Positions 52,162 through 61,422 of a DNA stretch of 64,000 nt are shown in pieces (within the stretch, counting starts at the first letter, position 1; every line of letters begins with the position of its first letter). The stretch is from positions 1-64,000 of the IMG/VR virus record IMGVR_UViG_3300047558_000077. One strand, written 5' to 3'. The position numbers were made by a program, and so were the translations under genes. The DNA is from a virus. The notes beneath the pieces were generated by a model that saw nothing but the letters and a program-made list of their open reading frames with translations, was not told the DNA's origin and did not search any database.

Positions 52162-52724
52162 GTGTAACATATAACTTTTACGAGCCACTGAAAGACCCAC
52201 AATGGATATCAGGAAAAGATATTCTTCCTCTACTAGCAGACTTTAAGAATCCTGTTGGTATTGAAATTGGTGTTGATGAGGCACCAACAAGTTGGTTCTT
52301 TCTAAAGAATAGACCAGACCTGAAACTATTCGGTGTTGATCCGTTTCAGGCATATCAAGATTGGTATCCTGAAGGTTATATCAGTCAGCGTCAACAGGAT
52401 GAAAAGTATGAGAACATGCGTCGTCGTACCGCAGAGTTTGGTGATCGATGGAAACATTATCGTTTAACTTCTGATGATGCTGTTCCTCTATTTACAGATG
52501 ATTCATTCGACTTTATCTTTATTGACGGTCTGCATGAGTATGAACAGGTCCTAAAGGACTGTAAGAACTATTGGCCTAAGATCAAGAAGGGTGGTGTATT
52601 CGCAGGGCATGACTATCGTGTTATTGAAGGTGTCGGTCGTGCTGTTGATGAATTTGCTGCTACAGTAGGCGCAACGCCTATTCATCTACCAGAACAAGAT
52701 GCTTGGTACTGGATAAAGGAGTAA
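52158..52724 (+). CDS. Class I SAM methyltransferase (Methyltransf_24-like)
   Basis: A 188-residue enzyme. Motif I is PVGIEIGVDEAPTSWFFL, then LFGVDPF, and the FDFIFIDGLHEYEQVLKDCKNYWPKIKKGGVFAGHDY block is the family signature. Such enzymes O-methylate sugars or other small groups. It overlaps the dehydratase stop by four bases. Confidence 0.85.
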   Translation: MSVTYNFYEPLKDPQWISGKDILPLLADFKNPVGIEIGVDEAPTSWFFLKNRPDLKLFGVDPFQAYQDWYPEGYISQRQQDEKYENMRRRTAEFGDRWKHYRLTSDDAVPLFTDDSFDFIFIDGLHEYEQVLKDCKNYWPKIKKGGVFAGHDYRVIEGVGRAVDEFAATVGATPIHLPEQDAWYWIKE

Positions 52725-52727
52725 ACT

Positions 52728-53948
52728 ATGGATTGGGAATGTCGTCCGATTACAGAATGTATTGCATGTGGTTCAAGCGATTTGGTTCCTGTGTTGGATC
52801 TCAATTCTCAACCATTAGCAAACTCATATAAGAAAGATAAACTAGAACAACAACCAGAGTATCCTCTAGCAATCAATCGCTGTAAACATTGTTATCATGT
52901 TCAACTAACGCATCAAGTAAATCCAAAACTAATGTTCACGGATTATGCTTATGTGTCAGGTACAGCTAAAACGTCGCTAGACTATTTTGATTGGCTAGTT
53001 GATCAAATAGTAAGAAAATACGGCTCTACACCAGAGTCAGTTCTAGATATCGGATGCAATGACGGTAGCTTTCTAAACGCATGGGGTGGCACGGGCACCG
53101 TTACGTTTGGTGTTGATCCTGCTGAAAACTTGCATCCGATATCTTCTAAACATCATCGTGTTCATTGTGGCTTCTTTACAGGTAAAGAGTTTGGTGACAA
53201 AAGATTTGACGTTATTACATGTCTAAATGCATTCGCTCACAACGCAGATCAGTTATCATTACTAAAGAATGTGGCGACACGTATGCATGAAGATACGTTA
53301 TTGTTTTGTTCCGTGTCTCAGGCTAATATGATATTAAATGGTGAGTTTGATACAATCTATCATGAGCACCTATCATTCTATAACATCAAATCTGCAAGAG
53401 CCTTGTGTAAACGAGCAGGGCTAAATTTGATTGATGTTATCAAGCACAGCATTCATGGTGATAGTTATATCTTTGTTATCTCGAAAGTGAAAGAAGCAAA
53501 AGTCTATATCGAGTCATTGATTCTAGAAGAAGAGAAGATGGGTCTTTATGATCCTGAAACCTATGATGAGTATGCTGAAAAGTGTTATTTCATTGCGGAT
53601 AAGTTTGCAGAAACGATCAGAGGTTATCGTGCATTAGGTGTCACTGTTATTGGTTACGGTGCTCCTGCCAAGGGCAATACACTAATGAACTTTGCTAATG
53701 AAGGTCCAGACTTTATTGTTGATGATAATCCTTTAAAGCAACTCACATTTACTCCTGGTATGTCTGTGCCAATCTATTCACCTTCATACATGACGCTAAA
53801 CTATTTTGAAACGAAACGTGTTTGCTTTGTTCCGCTTGCTTGGAACTTCTATGATGAAATTGTTGCTAACATAAGAAAGATTAGACCAGCACATACACAT
53901 AAGGATATCTTCGTGCGTTACTTCCCAAAGTTTGAAATCAATGAATAG
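52728..53948 (+). CDS. Sugar C-methyltransferase-like protein
   Basis: A 406-residue three-domain enzyme. The N-terminal zinc domain has C11 and C14 (CIACGSSDLVPVLDLNSQPLAN) and a second CKHCYHVQLTH pair. The SAM domain has VLDIGCNDGSFLNAW, and the C-terminal domain has VIGYGAPAKGNTLMNF. This matches NDP-hexose C-methyltransferases (TylC3 type), which act on 4-keto-6-deoxy sugars, the product of the enzyme two genes upstream. Confidence 0.87.
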   Translation: MDWECRPITECIACGSSDLVPVLDLNSQPLANSYKKDKLEQQPEYPLAINRCKHCYHVQLTHQVNPKLMFTDYAYVSGTAKTSLDYFDWLVDQIVRKYGSTPESVLDIGCNDGSFLNAWGGTGTVTFGVDPAENLHPISSKHHRVHCGFFTGKEFGDKRFDVITCLNAFAHNADQLSLLKNVATRMHEDTLLFCSVSQANMILNGEFDTIYHEHLSFYNIKSARALCKRAGLNLIDVIKHSIHGDSYIFVISKVKEAKVYIESLILEEEKMGLYDPETYDEYAEKCYFIADKFAETIRGYRALGVTVIGYGAPAKGNTLMNFANEGPDFIVDDNPLKQLTFTPGMSVPIYSPSYMTLNYFETKRVCFVPLAWNFYDEIVANIRKIRPAHTHKDIFVRYFPKFEINE

Positions 53949-54726
53949 AGTTGCCTACTATCACATTCATCTAACAGATGATCCTCTAATCTGGACTTCT
54001 ATCTTTCTTGAACAAATGAAATGTATAGAGGATTCTGGATTGATTCAGAATCTAAATAAGATGCGAGTTACTTGCATTGCACAGGATGATGACCGCATCC
54101 AGATGTTTGTTCGTCTATGCGAATCCTATAACATTCCTATGGAACTAACAGCGATCAAGAACCCATTTGACAATGATCGTGACATGCTCTATAATAGAAA
54201 CACTAATAAGTCATGCACGGAAGACATTACGTTAAAGCGTATATGGGAAGATTGTAAAAAGGAAGATATGAAAGTTCTTTACTTTCATTCTAAAGGTTCT
54301 ACATCATATTCCACTAATGTCAATGTCAATAACATCGTCAAACATAAGGAATACTTTTACTGGCGTTCCTTTATGAATTGGGCTGTGTTGGAGCAATGGG
54401 CTTTTTGTGAGAACGCATTGGATAGATATGATATTGCTGGTGGTGACTATCATGAATTACCTTCCCCACATTTTTGCGGTAACTTCTGGTGGGCAACTTC
54501 GGATCATATCAAGCAATTGCCAGACCCACTAGATAAAGCATGGTGGCATGAATTACAAAAGAGGACAGATGATGCTTGGATCAAACAAGCACCAGTTAGA
54601 ATGTATGATGAAATGTGGATCGGTGCTAGAGAAGGTATCAAAGTATATAACGTGATTGATCTAAAGGGTAAGAACCCAGTCAATCAATGTTTATCTGAAT
54701 TAGACTGTGAGAGGCTTATGCAATGA
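53941..54726 (+). CDS. Glycosyltransferase-like hypothetical protein
   Basis: A 261-residue protein. It has VLYFHSKGST and a HFCGNFWWATSDHIKQLPDP segment, seen in uncharacterised phage and bacterial glycan proteins with a GT-A outline. The donor site is not clear. It is coupled to its neighbours by overlaps. Confidence 0.55.
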   Translation: MNRVAYYHIHLTDDPLIWTSIFLEQMKCIEDSGLIQNLNKMRVTCIAQDDDRIQMFVRLCESYNIPMELTAIKNPFDNDRDMLYNRNTNKSCTEDITLKRIWEDCKKEDMKVLYFHSKGSTSYSTNVNVNNIVKHKEYFYWRSFMNWAVLEQWAFCENALDRYDIAGGDYHELPSPHFCGNFWWATSDHIKQLPDPLDKAWWHELQKRTDDAWIKQAPVRMYDEMWIGAREGIKVYNVIDLKGKNPVNQCLSELDCERLMQ

Positions 54727-55964
54727 AAGTAACAGTGATTGGTGCGGGAGGTCATGTTGGTCTTCCGTTTTCTCTTGTGGTAGCAGATGCGGGACATATC
54801 GTATATGGTGTTGACCTGAATGAAGAACTTATTCTAGCACTGAATAGTGGTATTGTGCCTTATATTGAACATGGCGCAGAAGAACTACTAGTAAAGCACA
54901 CATCAGAAGGTAACATCGTTTTCACTACCAACGCATCTATGATAAATGAATCAGATGTTGTTGCCATCATGCTTGGCACACCTGTTGACGAAGAGAACAA
55001 TCCACGACTAGATGATTTGTTTGACTTTGTTGATCATACTCTTATGCCTAATATGAAGAAAGATACGTTGGTGCTGTTAAGGTCAACAGTATCACCAGGC
55101 ACAACAGAAATACTTCGTGATCGTATTGAATCGATAACTGGATGGATAGAAGGTAAAGATTTTTATCTGGTGTTTGTTCCTGAAAGAGTTCTACAGACAA
55201 AAGGTATTGAAGAGACAGCAAATCTACCAGCATTGATTGGAGCATTTGGAGATAACTCATATTATAAGGCTAGAGAGTTTCTAGGAACATTCATCAAGGC
55301 ACCTATGTTTCTTCTAACACCAAGAGAAGCGGAGATCGGTAAACTTATGACGAATATGTTTCGTTATGTTACCTTTGCTCTTGCTAATGAGTTTTGGATG
55401 ATTGGAGAAAAGCAAGGTGTGGATATGCACCGTGTCATCCAAGCAGCAAATTATGGTTATGAAAGAAATGCTATTCCTCTACCAGGTCCTAATGTCGGCG
55501 GTCCATGTCTATTCAAAGATGGTAGATTTCTTCTATCAGACATACCGTTTGCTGATCTTATTCAGACCTCGTTCCATATCAATGAAGGTATGCCAGACTA
55601 CATCTTCAATCGCATCAAGGAGATGAATCCTAAGGTAAGATGTGTTTTGATTCTTGGTGCGACCTTCAAGAAGGACTGTGACGATACACGAAACAGTCTA
55701 TCATTCAAAATGAAGAAGGTATGTAAGAAGAATGGTGCCGAGGTGTATATGTGGGATGACTATATTCCGTGGCCAAAGGACAAGGATTTTCCATACAGAG
55801 AACATTTTGATGCTGTTATTGTAATGACACCTCATACAGGCACAGAAGCAAAGTGGCCGCTAAATGATTTCAATGATGATTGTATCATCGCAGATATCTG
55901 GAAGATGTATCCAGAAAGTAAACTAAGTAAGTCAGGCATTTATAGAGTTGGAGATATGTTGTAA
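54723..55964 (+). CDS. UDP-glucose/UDP-ManNAc-type dehydrogenase
   Basis: A 413-residue enzyme. NAD site GAGGHVGLPFSLVVADAG, the central RSTVSPGTTE and FVPERVLQ segments, and the catalytic Cys C262 in GGPCLFKD are present, as is the C-terminal NAD-sugar binding part (GATFKKDCDDTRNS). It oxidises a UDP-sugar to the uronic acid. The sequence resembles the WecC branch more than Ugd. Confidence 0.87.
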   Translation: MKVTVIGAGGHVGLPFSLVVADAGHIVYGVDLNEELILALNSGIVPYIEHGAEELLVKHTSEGNIVFTTNASMINESDVVAIMLGTPVDEENNPRLDDLFDFVDHTLMPNMKKDTLVLLRSTVSPGTTEILRDRIESITGWIEGKDFYLVFVPERVLQTKGIEETANLPALIGAFGDNSYYKAREFLGTFIKAPMFLLTPREAEIGKLMTNMFRYVTFALANEFWMIGEKQGVDMHRVIQAANYGYERNAIPLPGPNVGGPCLFKDGRFLLSDIPFADLIQTSFHINEGMPDYIFNRIKEMNPKVRCVLILGATFKKDCDDTRNSLSFKMKKVCKKNGAEVYMWDDYIPWPKDKDFPYREHFDAVIVMTPHTGTEAKWPLNDFNDDCIIADIWKMYPESKLSKSGIYRVGDML

Positions 55965-55976
55965 GGATCGGATTTA

Positions 55977-56027
55977 CTAAATAGTATTGTCCGTCACGGA
56001 GTTGGCGCTCCCACGGACTCTAATACT
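55977..56027 (+). promoter_or_regulatory. Late promoter overlapped by a long hairpin
   Basis: CTAAATA (55977-55983). AGTATTGTCCGT (55983-55994) pairs with ACGGAC (56013-56018) and, past a TCT bulge, AATACT (56022-56027); an inner GGAG/CTCC stem is closed by a 6-base loop. The 5' arm begins at the promoter's last base, so only read-through transcripts would carry the full stem. Confidence 0.65.
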
Positions 56028-56044
56028 GTTTAGGAGTATCAGCA

Positions 56045-56668
56045 ATGTTCTATATTTATGCCTATCTCAGGCAAGACAACACACCATATTATATCGGTAA
56101 AGGAAAAGGTCGTAGGGCTTGGACTAAGTATAAGGGAGAAGTGTATCCTCCTAAAGACAAAACTCGTGTGGTCATTATGGAAGATAATCTAACAGAACTT
56201 GGCGCTTTGGCTTTAGAAAGAAGATATATTCGTTGGTATGGACGTAAAGATAATGGCACAGGTATATTGAGAAATATGACAGATGGTGGTGACGGAACAA
56301 CAGGTATCATCAGAGACGAGGAATGGAGTAGAAAGCAAAGAGAGTCACAACCTAAAAAATTTGGTTTAGATAATCCATTCTATAACAAGCAGCACAATGT
56401 AGAAACAAAAAAGATAATGAGTATCAAAAAACAGGGTGAAAATCATCCTATGTTTGGAAAGAAACAAAGTAATACTACAATAGAAAGAAAAGTAAAGAAA
56501 CTATCAAAGAAGTGGATGATAACATTTCCAGATGGTCATAGTGAGATTATAAAGAACATAAAAGAGTTTTGTAGAGATAAAGATTTTGGTCCGAGCCAAC
56601 TATATAATGTCGCTTATGGAAATCAAAAATCTTGTCACGGATATAAATGTCAGAAAATGGAGAACTGA
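56045..56668 (+). CDS. GIY-YIG homing endonuclease
   Basis: A 207-residue nuclease. The catalytic domain has [23 protein letters not shown] (GIY-YIG core as YAY...YYIGKG), with a later Glu in [17 protein letters not shown]3-type repeats follow ([30 protein letters not shown]), then a [13 protein letters not shown] hairpin. It is inserted between two sugar-nucleotide genes and ends one base before the next start. Its leader carries a late promoter and hairpin. Confidence 0.92.
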   Translation: MFYIYAYLRQDNTPYYIGKGKGRRAWTKYKGEVYPPKDKTRVVIMEDNLTELGALALERRYIRWYGRKDNGTGILRNMTDGGDGTTGIIRDEEWSRKQRESQPKKFGLDNPFYNKQHNVETKKIMSIKKQGENHPMFGKKQSNTTIERKVKKLSKKWMITFPDGHSEIIKNIKEFCRDKDFGPSQLYNVAYGNQKSCHGYKCQKMEN

Positions 56669-56669
56669 A

Positions 56670-57659
56670 ATGCGTGTATTGGTCACTGGAAGTGAAGGAT
56701 CGTTGGGACAGGCTGTCATACCACTATTATTGAAAAAAGGTTATGTTGTGACCGGCGTAGATAATCTTGCCAGATACGGTGAAAGATTCGGTTTAGCAGG
56801 TAATGATTATACGTTTATCAAGTGCGATCTAACTGACGGACTTAGTGTCCAGAGATTGATGGATCAGGTAAAACCGGATTATATTCTACAAATGGCTGCC
56901 ACTATTTACGGGGTTTCAGGGTTCAATAAGTATTGCGGTGAGATGTATAAGGACATTGCCCTACACGATAATGTCCTTCGTGCTGCTGCTAATCATAATG
57001 TTGAAAAGGTAATCTACATTTCATCTTCTATGGTGTATGAGAACTGCCCACAAGACATTGCTTATCCGGTTCCTGAGGATATTGTTGATAGTAATCCAGC
57101 ACCTTATACAGACTATGGTCTATCAAAGTTTGTCGGTGAGCGTGTATCTAAGGCATATCTAAAGCAGTATGGTCTAAAGTATACTATCTGGCGTCCATTC
57201 AACATCATTACACCATATGAAAGAAGTGAGTCCGAAGAAGTTGGTATCTCACATGTCTTTGCCGACTACATCAAGAATATCGTTATTGAAAAGAAGAAGC
57301 CACTACCTATTCTAGGTGATGGTTATCAGATTCGGTGCTTCACATGGATTGATGAAGTTGCTGCGGCTATTGCTGACTATTCATTTGATACTAAGACCGA
57401 CAATCAGATTTACAATCTCGGTAATGCTGAACCAATCTCTATGCGTGTTCTAGCAGAGAAGATCAAAGACATTGCCTCTAAAGAATATAATCTGATTGAA
57501 GATTACTTCCTTCTATATGAGACTATCGGTGATTATCAGAACGATGTTCGTGTCCGTATTCCAGATTGTGAAAAAGCCAAGAATGAACTTGGTTGGGAAG
57601 CACGAATGAAAGTTGATGACTCTATTCGTATGTGTCTCAAGTATGTTGCGGAGAAATAA
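56670..57659 (+). CDS. NAD-dependent sugar epimerase/dehydratase
   Basis: A 329-residue extended SDR enzyme. NAD site VTGSEGSLGQAV, ISSSMVYENCP, and the catalytic YTDYGLSKFVGE with Tyr and Lys are intact. The ATG at 56670 follows AATGGAGAA. The exact sugar is unclear, but the set of neighbours suggests an epimerase in deoxysugar or uronic acid synthesis. Confidence 0.85.
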   Translation: MRVLVTGSEGSLGQAVIPLLLKKGYVVTGVDNLARYGERFGLAGNDYTFIKCDLTDGLSVQRLMDQVKPDYILQMAATIYGVSGFNKYCGEMYKDIALHDNVLRAAANHNVEKVIYISSSMVYENCPQDIAYPVPEDIVDSNPAPYTDYGLSKFVGERVSKAYLKQYGLKYTIWRPFNIITPYERSESEEVGISHVFADYIKNIVIEKKKPLPILGDGYQIRCFTWIDEVAAAIADYSFDTKTDNQIYNLGNAEPISMRVLAEKIKDIASKEYNLIEDYFLLYETIGDYQNDVRVRIPDCEKAKNELGWEARMKVDDSIRMCLKYVAEK

Positions 57660-58606
57660 TGACAACATTCATCGTAACAGGTTGTAATGGATATATTGGC
57701 AGTCATATGTGCCATGAACTTGGTGCGTTATACAATGATTGTCATATCATAGGTATTGATAGAGTTGAGAAGAAGCATCTCAAGCATTTGTATGACGAGT
57801 TTATTCAGGTAGACTTGGCTCTTGACCCTATTGTATTATCAAATGGAAAGAAACGGCACATAGATGCCGTTTTTCATTTTGCTGCCGAGATATCAGTAGA
57901 AGAAGGCGAGTCGGATCCATGGAAGTATTACTTTAACAATGTGGTCGGTTCGCTTCGTATGATGAAAGAAGCAAAGCAGTATGGTATCAAAAACTTTATC
58001 TTTTCATCTACTGCGGCTGTCTACGGTAAATCAGAAAGTTCTGCGTTCGGACATTTGTTTGAAACAAGTCCAGTCAATCCTTATTCTGTATATGGTAAGA
58101 GTAAGGCGATGGTTGAAAATGTTCTGCTAGATGAAAAAGAAATGAACTGTGCCATTCTTCGGTACTTCAATGTTGCCGGTAGAAGTCAGAAAGCCAATCT
58201 ATACGAAGAACATGATCCAGAAACACATTTGATTCCTCTTCTTGTCAGAGGAGAAAATCCTGTGATCTACGGAACAGATTATCAGACAAGAGACGGAACT
58301 TGTGTTAGAGATTTTATTGACGTTAGAGACGTATGCCGTGCCCATACATTGGCTTATCGTTATATGAATGAAAAGAATGAAAGTCTCCTTCTAAATGTAG
58401 GAAGCGGTAGAGGATATACAGTCAAAGAAGTTGTTGACAAAGTGAATGAAATCATTCATAATGGTGAAATGAAAGTTACTTTTGAGGAACGGAGACCAGG
58501 TGATGTTTCCTATCTGGTTGCGGATACAACCAAGATAAAAGAGACACTGGATTTTCAGCCACAGTATTCTCTGGACAATATCATAGAAAGTATGAAGAAT
58601 GTATAA
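57659..58606 (+). CDS. galE: UDP-glucose 4-epimerase-like enzyme
   Basis: A 315-residue SDR enzyme. TGCNGYIGSHM binds NAD, FSSTAAVYG holds the catalytic Ser/Thr, NPYSVYGKSKAMVE the Tyr-Lys pair, and RYFNVAG and RDGTCVRDFIDVRDV are GalE signatures. It is expected to convert UDP-glucose and UDP-galactose. It closes the glycan cassette and is coupled (TAATG) to the previous gene. Confidence 0.88.
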   Translation: MTTFIVTGCNGYIGSHMCHELGALYNDCHIIGIDRVEKKHLKHLYDEFIQVDLALDPIVLSNGKKRHIDAVFHFAAEISVEEGESDPWKYYFNNVVGSLRMMKEAKQYGIKNFIFSSTAAVYGKSESSAFGHLFETSPVNPYSVYGKSKAMVENVLLDEKEMNCAILRYFNVAGRSQKANLYEEHDPETHLIPLLVRGENPVIYGTDYQTRDGTCVRDFIDVRDVCRAHTLAYRYMNEKNESLLLNVGSGRGYTVKEVVDKVNEIIHNGEMKVTFEERRPGDVSYLVADTTKIKETLDFQPQYSLDNIIESMKNV

Positions 58607-58793
58607 GAGAGACAAATGGGAGAAAGTGAGAAATCTGATTACAGCGGATATTTCTCATGCCGTTCATTATTCGTGCGATAAACTATACGAACATAACGTG
58701 GCGCTTCGGTATCTCCAATACATGGAAGCACTAGAGATAGAAGAAAACTGGCACAATGAATATATTAGATACATGGAAAAGGGTCTAGAATGA
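58599..58793 (+). CDS. Small hypothetical protein
   Basis: A 64-residue helical protein overlapping galE by eight bases (YSCDKLYEHNVALRYLQYMEALEIEENWHNEY). No family was recognised. Confidence 0.5.
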   Translation: MYKRDKWEKVRNLITADISHAVHYSCDKLYEHNVALRYLQYMEALEIEENWHNEYIRYMEKGLE

Positions 58794-58993
58794 AACTTAT
58801 GAGAGTCTTAGACAAAACATTTAAGATTAATAAATCAATGCGACCCGAAATGATTTTAACAGTAGCATTTCCTTTGGAATATGCCAAAGATGAATCAGAA
58901 GTTATTTCTGGTGAAGAGTTTTTAAAACAGTTTAATGAAGCAATGGCAGAATACGAAAGAGAGAATGAAAATGAAGTATCATTCACCGATTGA
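58790..58993 (+). CDS. Small hypothetical protein
   Basis: A 67-residue protein overlapping the previous stop by four bases and the acyl-CoA dehydrogenase start by 23 bases. Acidic C-terminus (FNEAMAEYERENENEVSF). No family was recognised. Confidence 0.5.
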   Translation: MKLMRVLDKTFKINKSMRPEMILTVAFPLEYAKDESEVISGEEFLKQFNEAMAEYERENENEVSFTD

Positions 58994-60683
58994 TTCAACA
59001 CTATTTCTTCTCCGTGATGTTCTAGGTTTTGACAATGAACTAACGGAGCCGATTCTTACTGAGGCGGCCAAGTTGTGTGAAGAAGAAATCGCACCGACTA
59101 ATCAGATTGGTGATAAGGAAGGTTGTGTTAGAGTTCCTAAAGTAACCATTTTAAACGAAGATAAAACGATTAAAGAAACTCGTGAATCTTTCGTAAGAGT
59201 TCCAGAATGTTTCAAAGAACCATACAAAAAGTTTGCCGAAGGAGGTTGGCTTGGTCTATCAGTTCCTGAAGAGTATGGTGGACAAGGCCTACCATATACA
59301 CTTGCGGCTGCGGTCAACGAGTTTGTATCCTCGTCTAACATGGCTTTTAGTATGTTTCCTGGCCTTACTCGTGGAGCTATCCAAGCACTCTTAGCATCTG
59401 GTAATGATTTCCAGAAGCATGAGTATATACCTAGATTAGTATCTGGTGAATGGACTGGAACAATGTGTCTTACTGAACCACATTGCGGTACCGACCTTGG
59501 ACTGCTAAAGACAAAAGCGGTGCATGATTATGACGACTGGTATAAGATTACAGGTCAGAAAATCTTTATCTCTGGTGGTGACCACGATCTAACAGATAAT
59601 ATTCTTCATCTTGTTCTAGCAAGAGTTGAAGGTGATTCAGAAGGCGTCAAAGGTATTAGTCTGTTTGCTGTACCTAAAAATCTAGGAGAAAATAATAATG
59701 TCTCTTGCGGTTCTATTGAAGAAAAGATGGGCATTCATGGTTCACCAACATGCGTTATGAACTTTGATGGTGCTTATGGTATTCTAATCGGTGAACGCTG
59801 TAAGGGTCTCCAAGCAATGTTCGTTATGATGAACGAAGCAAGACTAGGTGTTGCTGTTCAAGGACTATCACAATCGGAGTTGGCTTATCAAAATGCTTTG
59901 GAATATGCTAAAGAAAGACTTCAAGGGACTAAACTTTCGAATCGATTGGGGGAGACTACTACTCGGAATCCGTGTAGTATTATACATCACCCTGACGTTC
60001 GCCGTATGCTACTTGATGTTAGGTCTATCAATGAGGCTGCTAGGCTTCTAATACTAGAAGCGGCGATGTTGGTTGATAAAGCCGACGAAGAATCACAAGA
60101 TCGCCTTGGTCTAATGACTCCTGTTCTAAAGGGTGTATTGACAGACTATGGTTTTGAAAATGCTGTAAAGATGCAACAGGTTTGGGGTGGCCATGGATAT
60201 GTTCGTGACAATGGTATGGAACAAATCGTAAGAGACGCCAGAATTGCCATGATCTATGAAGGTGCTAATGGTATTCAGGCACTTGATCTTGTTGGCCGTA
60301 AGTTGCCTAAGAACATGGGTCGTGCTATTACTAAGTTCTTCAAGGATAGTGAAAGTTTCTTGTCGGGTGCATATGATAAAGATATCAATCCAATCGTGCA
60401 GCCAATGACAAGAGCATTGAATGAACTAAAACAAGCAACAGAATGGTTGATGCATAATGCTATCAAGAATCCAAACAATGCTGGTTCGGCATCTTATGAT
60501 TATATGAAGATGATGGGACTTGTTATGCTTGGTATGGCACACATCAAGATTTGTCTAAAGACAAATGACAAGACACGCCATGACAATGCTACATATTTCA
60601 TGGAGCGTATTGTACCAGAGACAAGTTTTCTGTTGAAGCGTATCAAAGAAGGTTCTGATACTATGATGAAAGCGGAGTTTTGA
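58971..60683 (+). CDS. Acyl-CoA dehydrogenase
   Basis: A full 570-residue flavoenzyme of the large acyl-CoA dehydrogenase type (FadE/DmdC-like length). The N-terminal helical domain ends in GWLGLSVPEEYGGQGLPYTL. The FAD/substrate motif is MCLTEPHCGTDLGLLKT, followed by ITGQKIFISGG. The C-terminal domain has WGGHGYVRDNGMEQIVRDARIAMIYEGANGIQALDLVGRKL with the catalytic base E430. All expected residues appear intact, so activity is plausible. It would oxidise an acyl-CoA to the 2-enoyl form and pass electrons to ETF. The substrate is unknown. Such a gene is unusual in a phage. Confidence 0.93.
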   Translation: MKYHSPIDSTLFLLRDVLGFDNELTEPILTEAAKLCEEEIAPTNQIGDKEGCVRVPKVTILNEDKTIKETRESFVRVPECFKEPYKKFAEGGWLGLSVPEEYGGQGLPYTLAAAVNEFVSSSNMAFSMFPGLTRGAIQALLASGNDFQKHEYIPRLVSGEWTGTMCLTEPHCGTDLGLLKTKAVHDYDDWYKITGQKIFISGGDHDLTDNILHLVLARVEGDSEGVKGISLFAVPKNLGENNNVSCGSIEEKMGIHGSPTCVMNFDGAYGILIGERCKGLQAMFVMMNEARLGVAVQGLSQSELAYQNALEYAKERLQGTKLSNRLGETTTRNPCSIIHHPDVRRMLLDVRSINEAARLLILEAAMLVDKADEESQDRLGLMTPVLKGVLTDYGFENAVKMQQVWGGHGYVRDNGMEQIVRDARIAMIYEGANGIQALDLVGRKLPKNMGRAITKFFKDSESFLSGAYDKDINPIVQPMTRALNELKQATEWLMHNAIKNPNNAGSASYDYMKMMGLVMLGMAHIKICLKTNDKTRHDNATYFMERIVPETSFLLKRIKEGSDTMMKAEF

Positions 60684-60684
60684 T

Positions 60685-60858
60685 ATGTTTAAGAATGAAA
60701 AACTAAACAAGATTTGTGATGCTGTATCTAAGGATGATCCACAGAATAAGATGACGACTATGTTTCTTTTGAAACTCGTGGAAAATTTGATTGAGGCCAG
60801 AGATGATGGTGAGCGTCTAAGACTTGCTCATGATATAATAAATGTGATGTCTGAATGA
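60685..60858 (+). CDS. Small hypothetical protein
   Basis: A 57-residue helical protein (MTTMFLLKLVENLIEARDDGERLRLAHDIINV) starting one base after the dehydrogenase stop. No family was recognised. Confidence 0.5.
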   Translation: MFKNEKLNKICDAVSKDDPQNKMTTMFLLKLVENLIEARDDGERLRLAHDIINVMSE

Positions 60859-60870
60859 TAGGAGCAAACA

Positions 60871-61080
60871 TTGATTGAACTGTTTAAAGAGCAATTAGAC
60901 GGAAGTCCCAATATAACAAAAGTTTGCTATGCGGTTCGCCAACTAAAGCCACATTCGTTAGAAATTCATTTTTGTAAATTAAATGAAATAGAAAAAATAT
61001 GCGAACAGTATGAAAATTGGAAAGTAACTTACGATATTCTTGGAAGTATTCCAATTTTCAACGAGGTAATAATGGAATGA
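60871..61080 (+). CDS. Small hypothetical protein
   Basis: A 69-residue protein with a TTG start five bases after AGGAG. Mixed alpha/beta character with two cysteines. It overlaps the next gene by four bases (ATGA). Confidence 0.5.
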   Translation: MIELFKEQLDGSPNITKVCYAVRQLKPHSLEIHFCKLNEIEKICEQYENWKVTYDILGSIPIFNEVIME

Positions 61081-61283
61081 TTTTTGATTACAAAGAAGAT
61101 ACCTGTAAGTATGTTGTCCATTCCAAGAAGAACGGAAACGAGTTTGCTATTTCGTTTATCTCCATGGATCAAGTTGCTGAATATGTAGAGACGGAAGAAA
61201 ATGTAACTGGTGTTTGGAAAGTAACAGCACAGAAGATTCCACCAGAAGTTTATAAGAGAAGAGTGAAAGATGTGGTTCAGTAA
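61077..61283 (+). CDS. Small hypothetical protein
   Basis: A 68-residue protein. Strand-rich N-terminus (KYVVHSKKNGNEFAISFISMDQVAEYVE), basic C-terminus. It overlaps both neighbours, indicating coupling. Confidence 0.5.
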   Translation: MIFDYKEDTCKYVVHSKKNGNEFAISFISMDQVAEYVETEENVTGVWKVTAQKIPPEVYKRRVKDVVQ

Positions 61284-61422
61284 TCATCATAACGGTATCA
61301 TCGTTCGCCGTAGATACAACTATAAACATCTAAGGCCATATGATACGTGTCTTTGTAGCACATGGTCGAGACACATTAGAACAGTCAATAAGAAAATGAG
61401 GAAAAAGTATGAGAATACATGA
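61270..61422 (+). CDS. Very short basic protein, paralogue pair member 1
   Basis: A 50-residue Arg/Tyr/His-rich frame (IIVRRRYNYKHLRPYD). It shares the VRRR, KH and RPY order with the next frame, suggesting duplication. Overlaps at both ends support expression. Confidence 0.4.
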   Translation: MWFSNHHNGIIVRRRYNYKHLRPYDTCLCSTWSRHIRTVNKKMRKKYENT

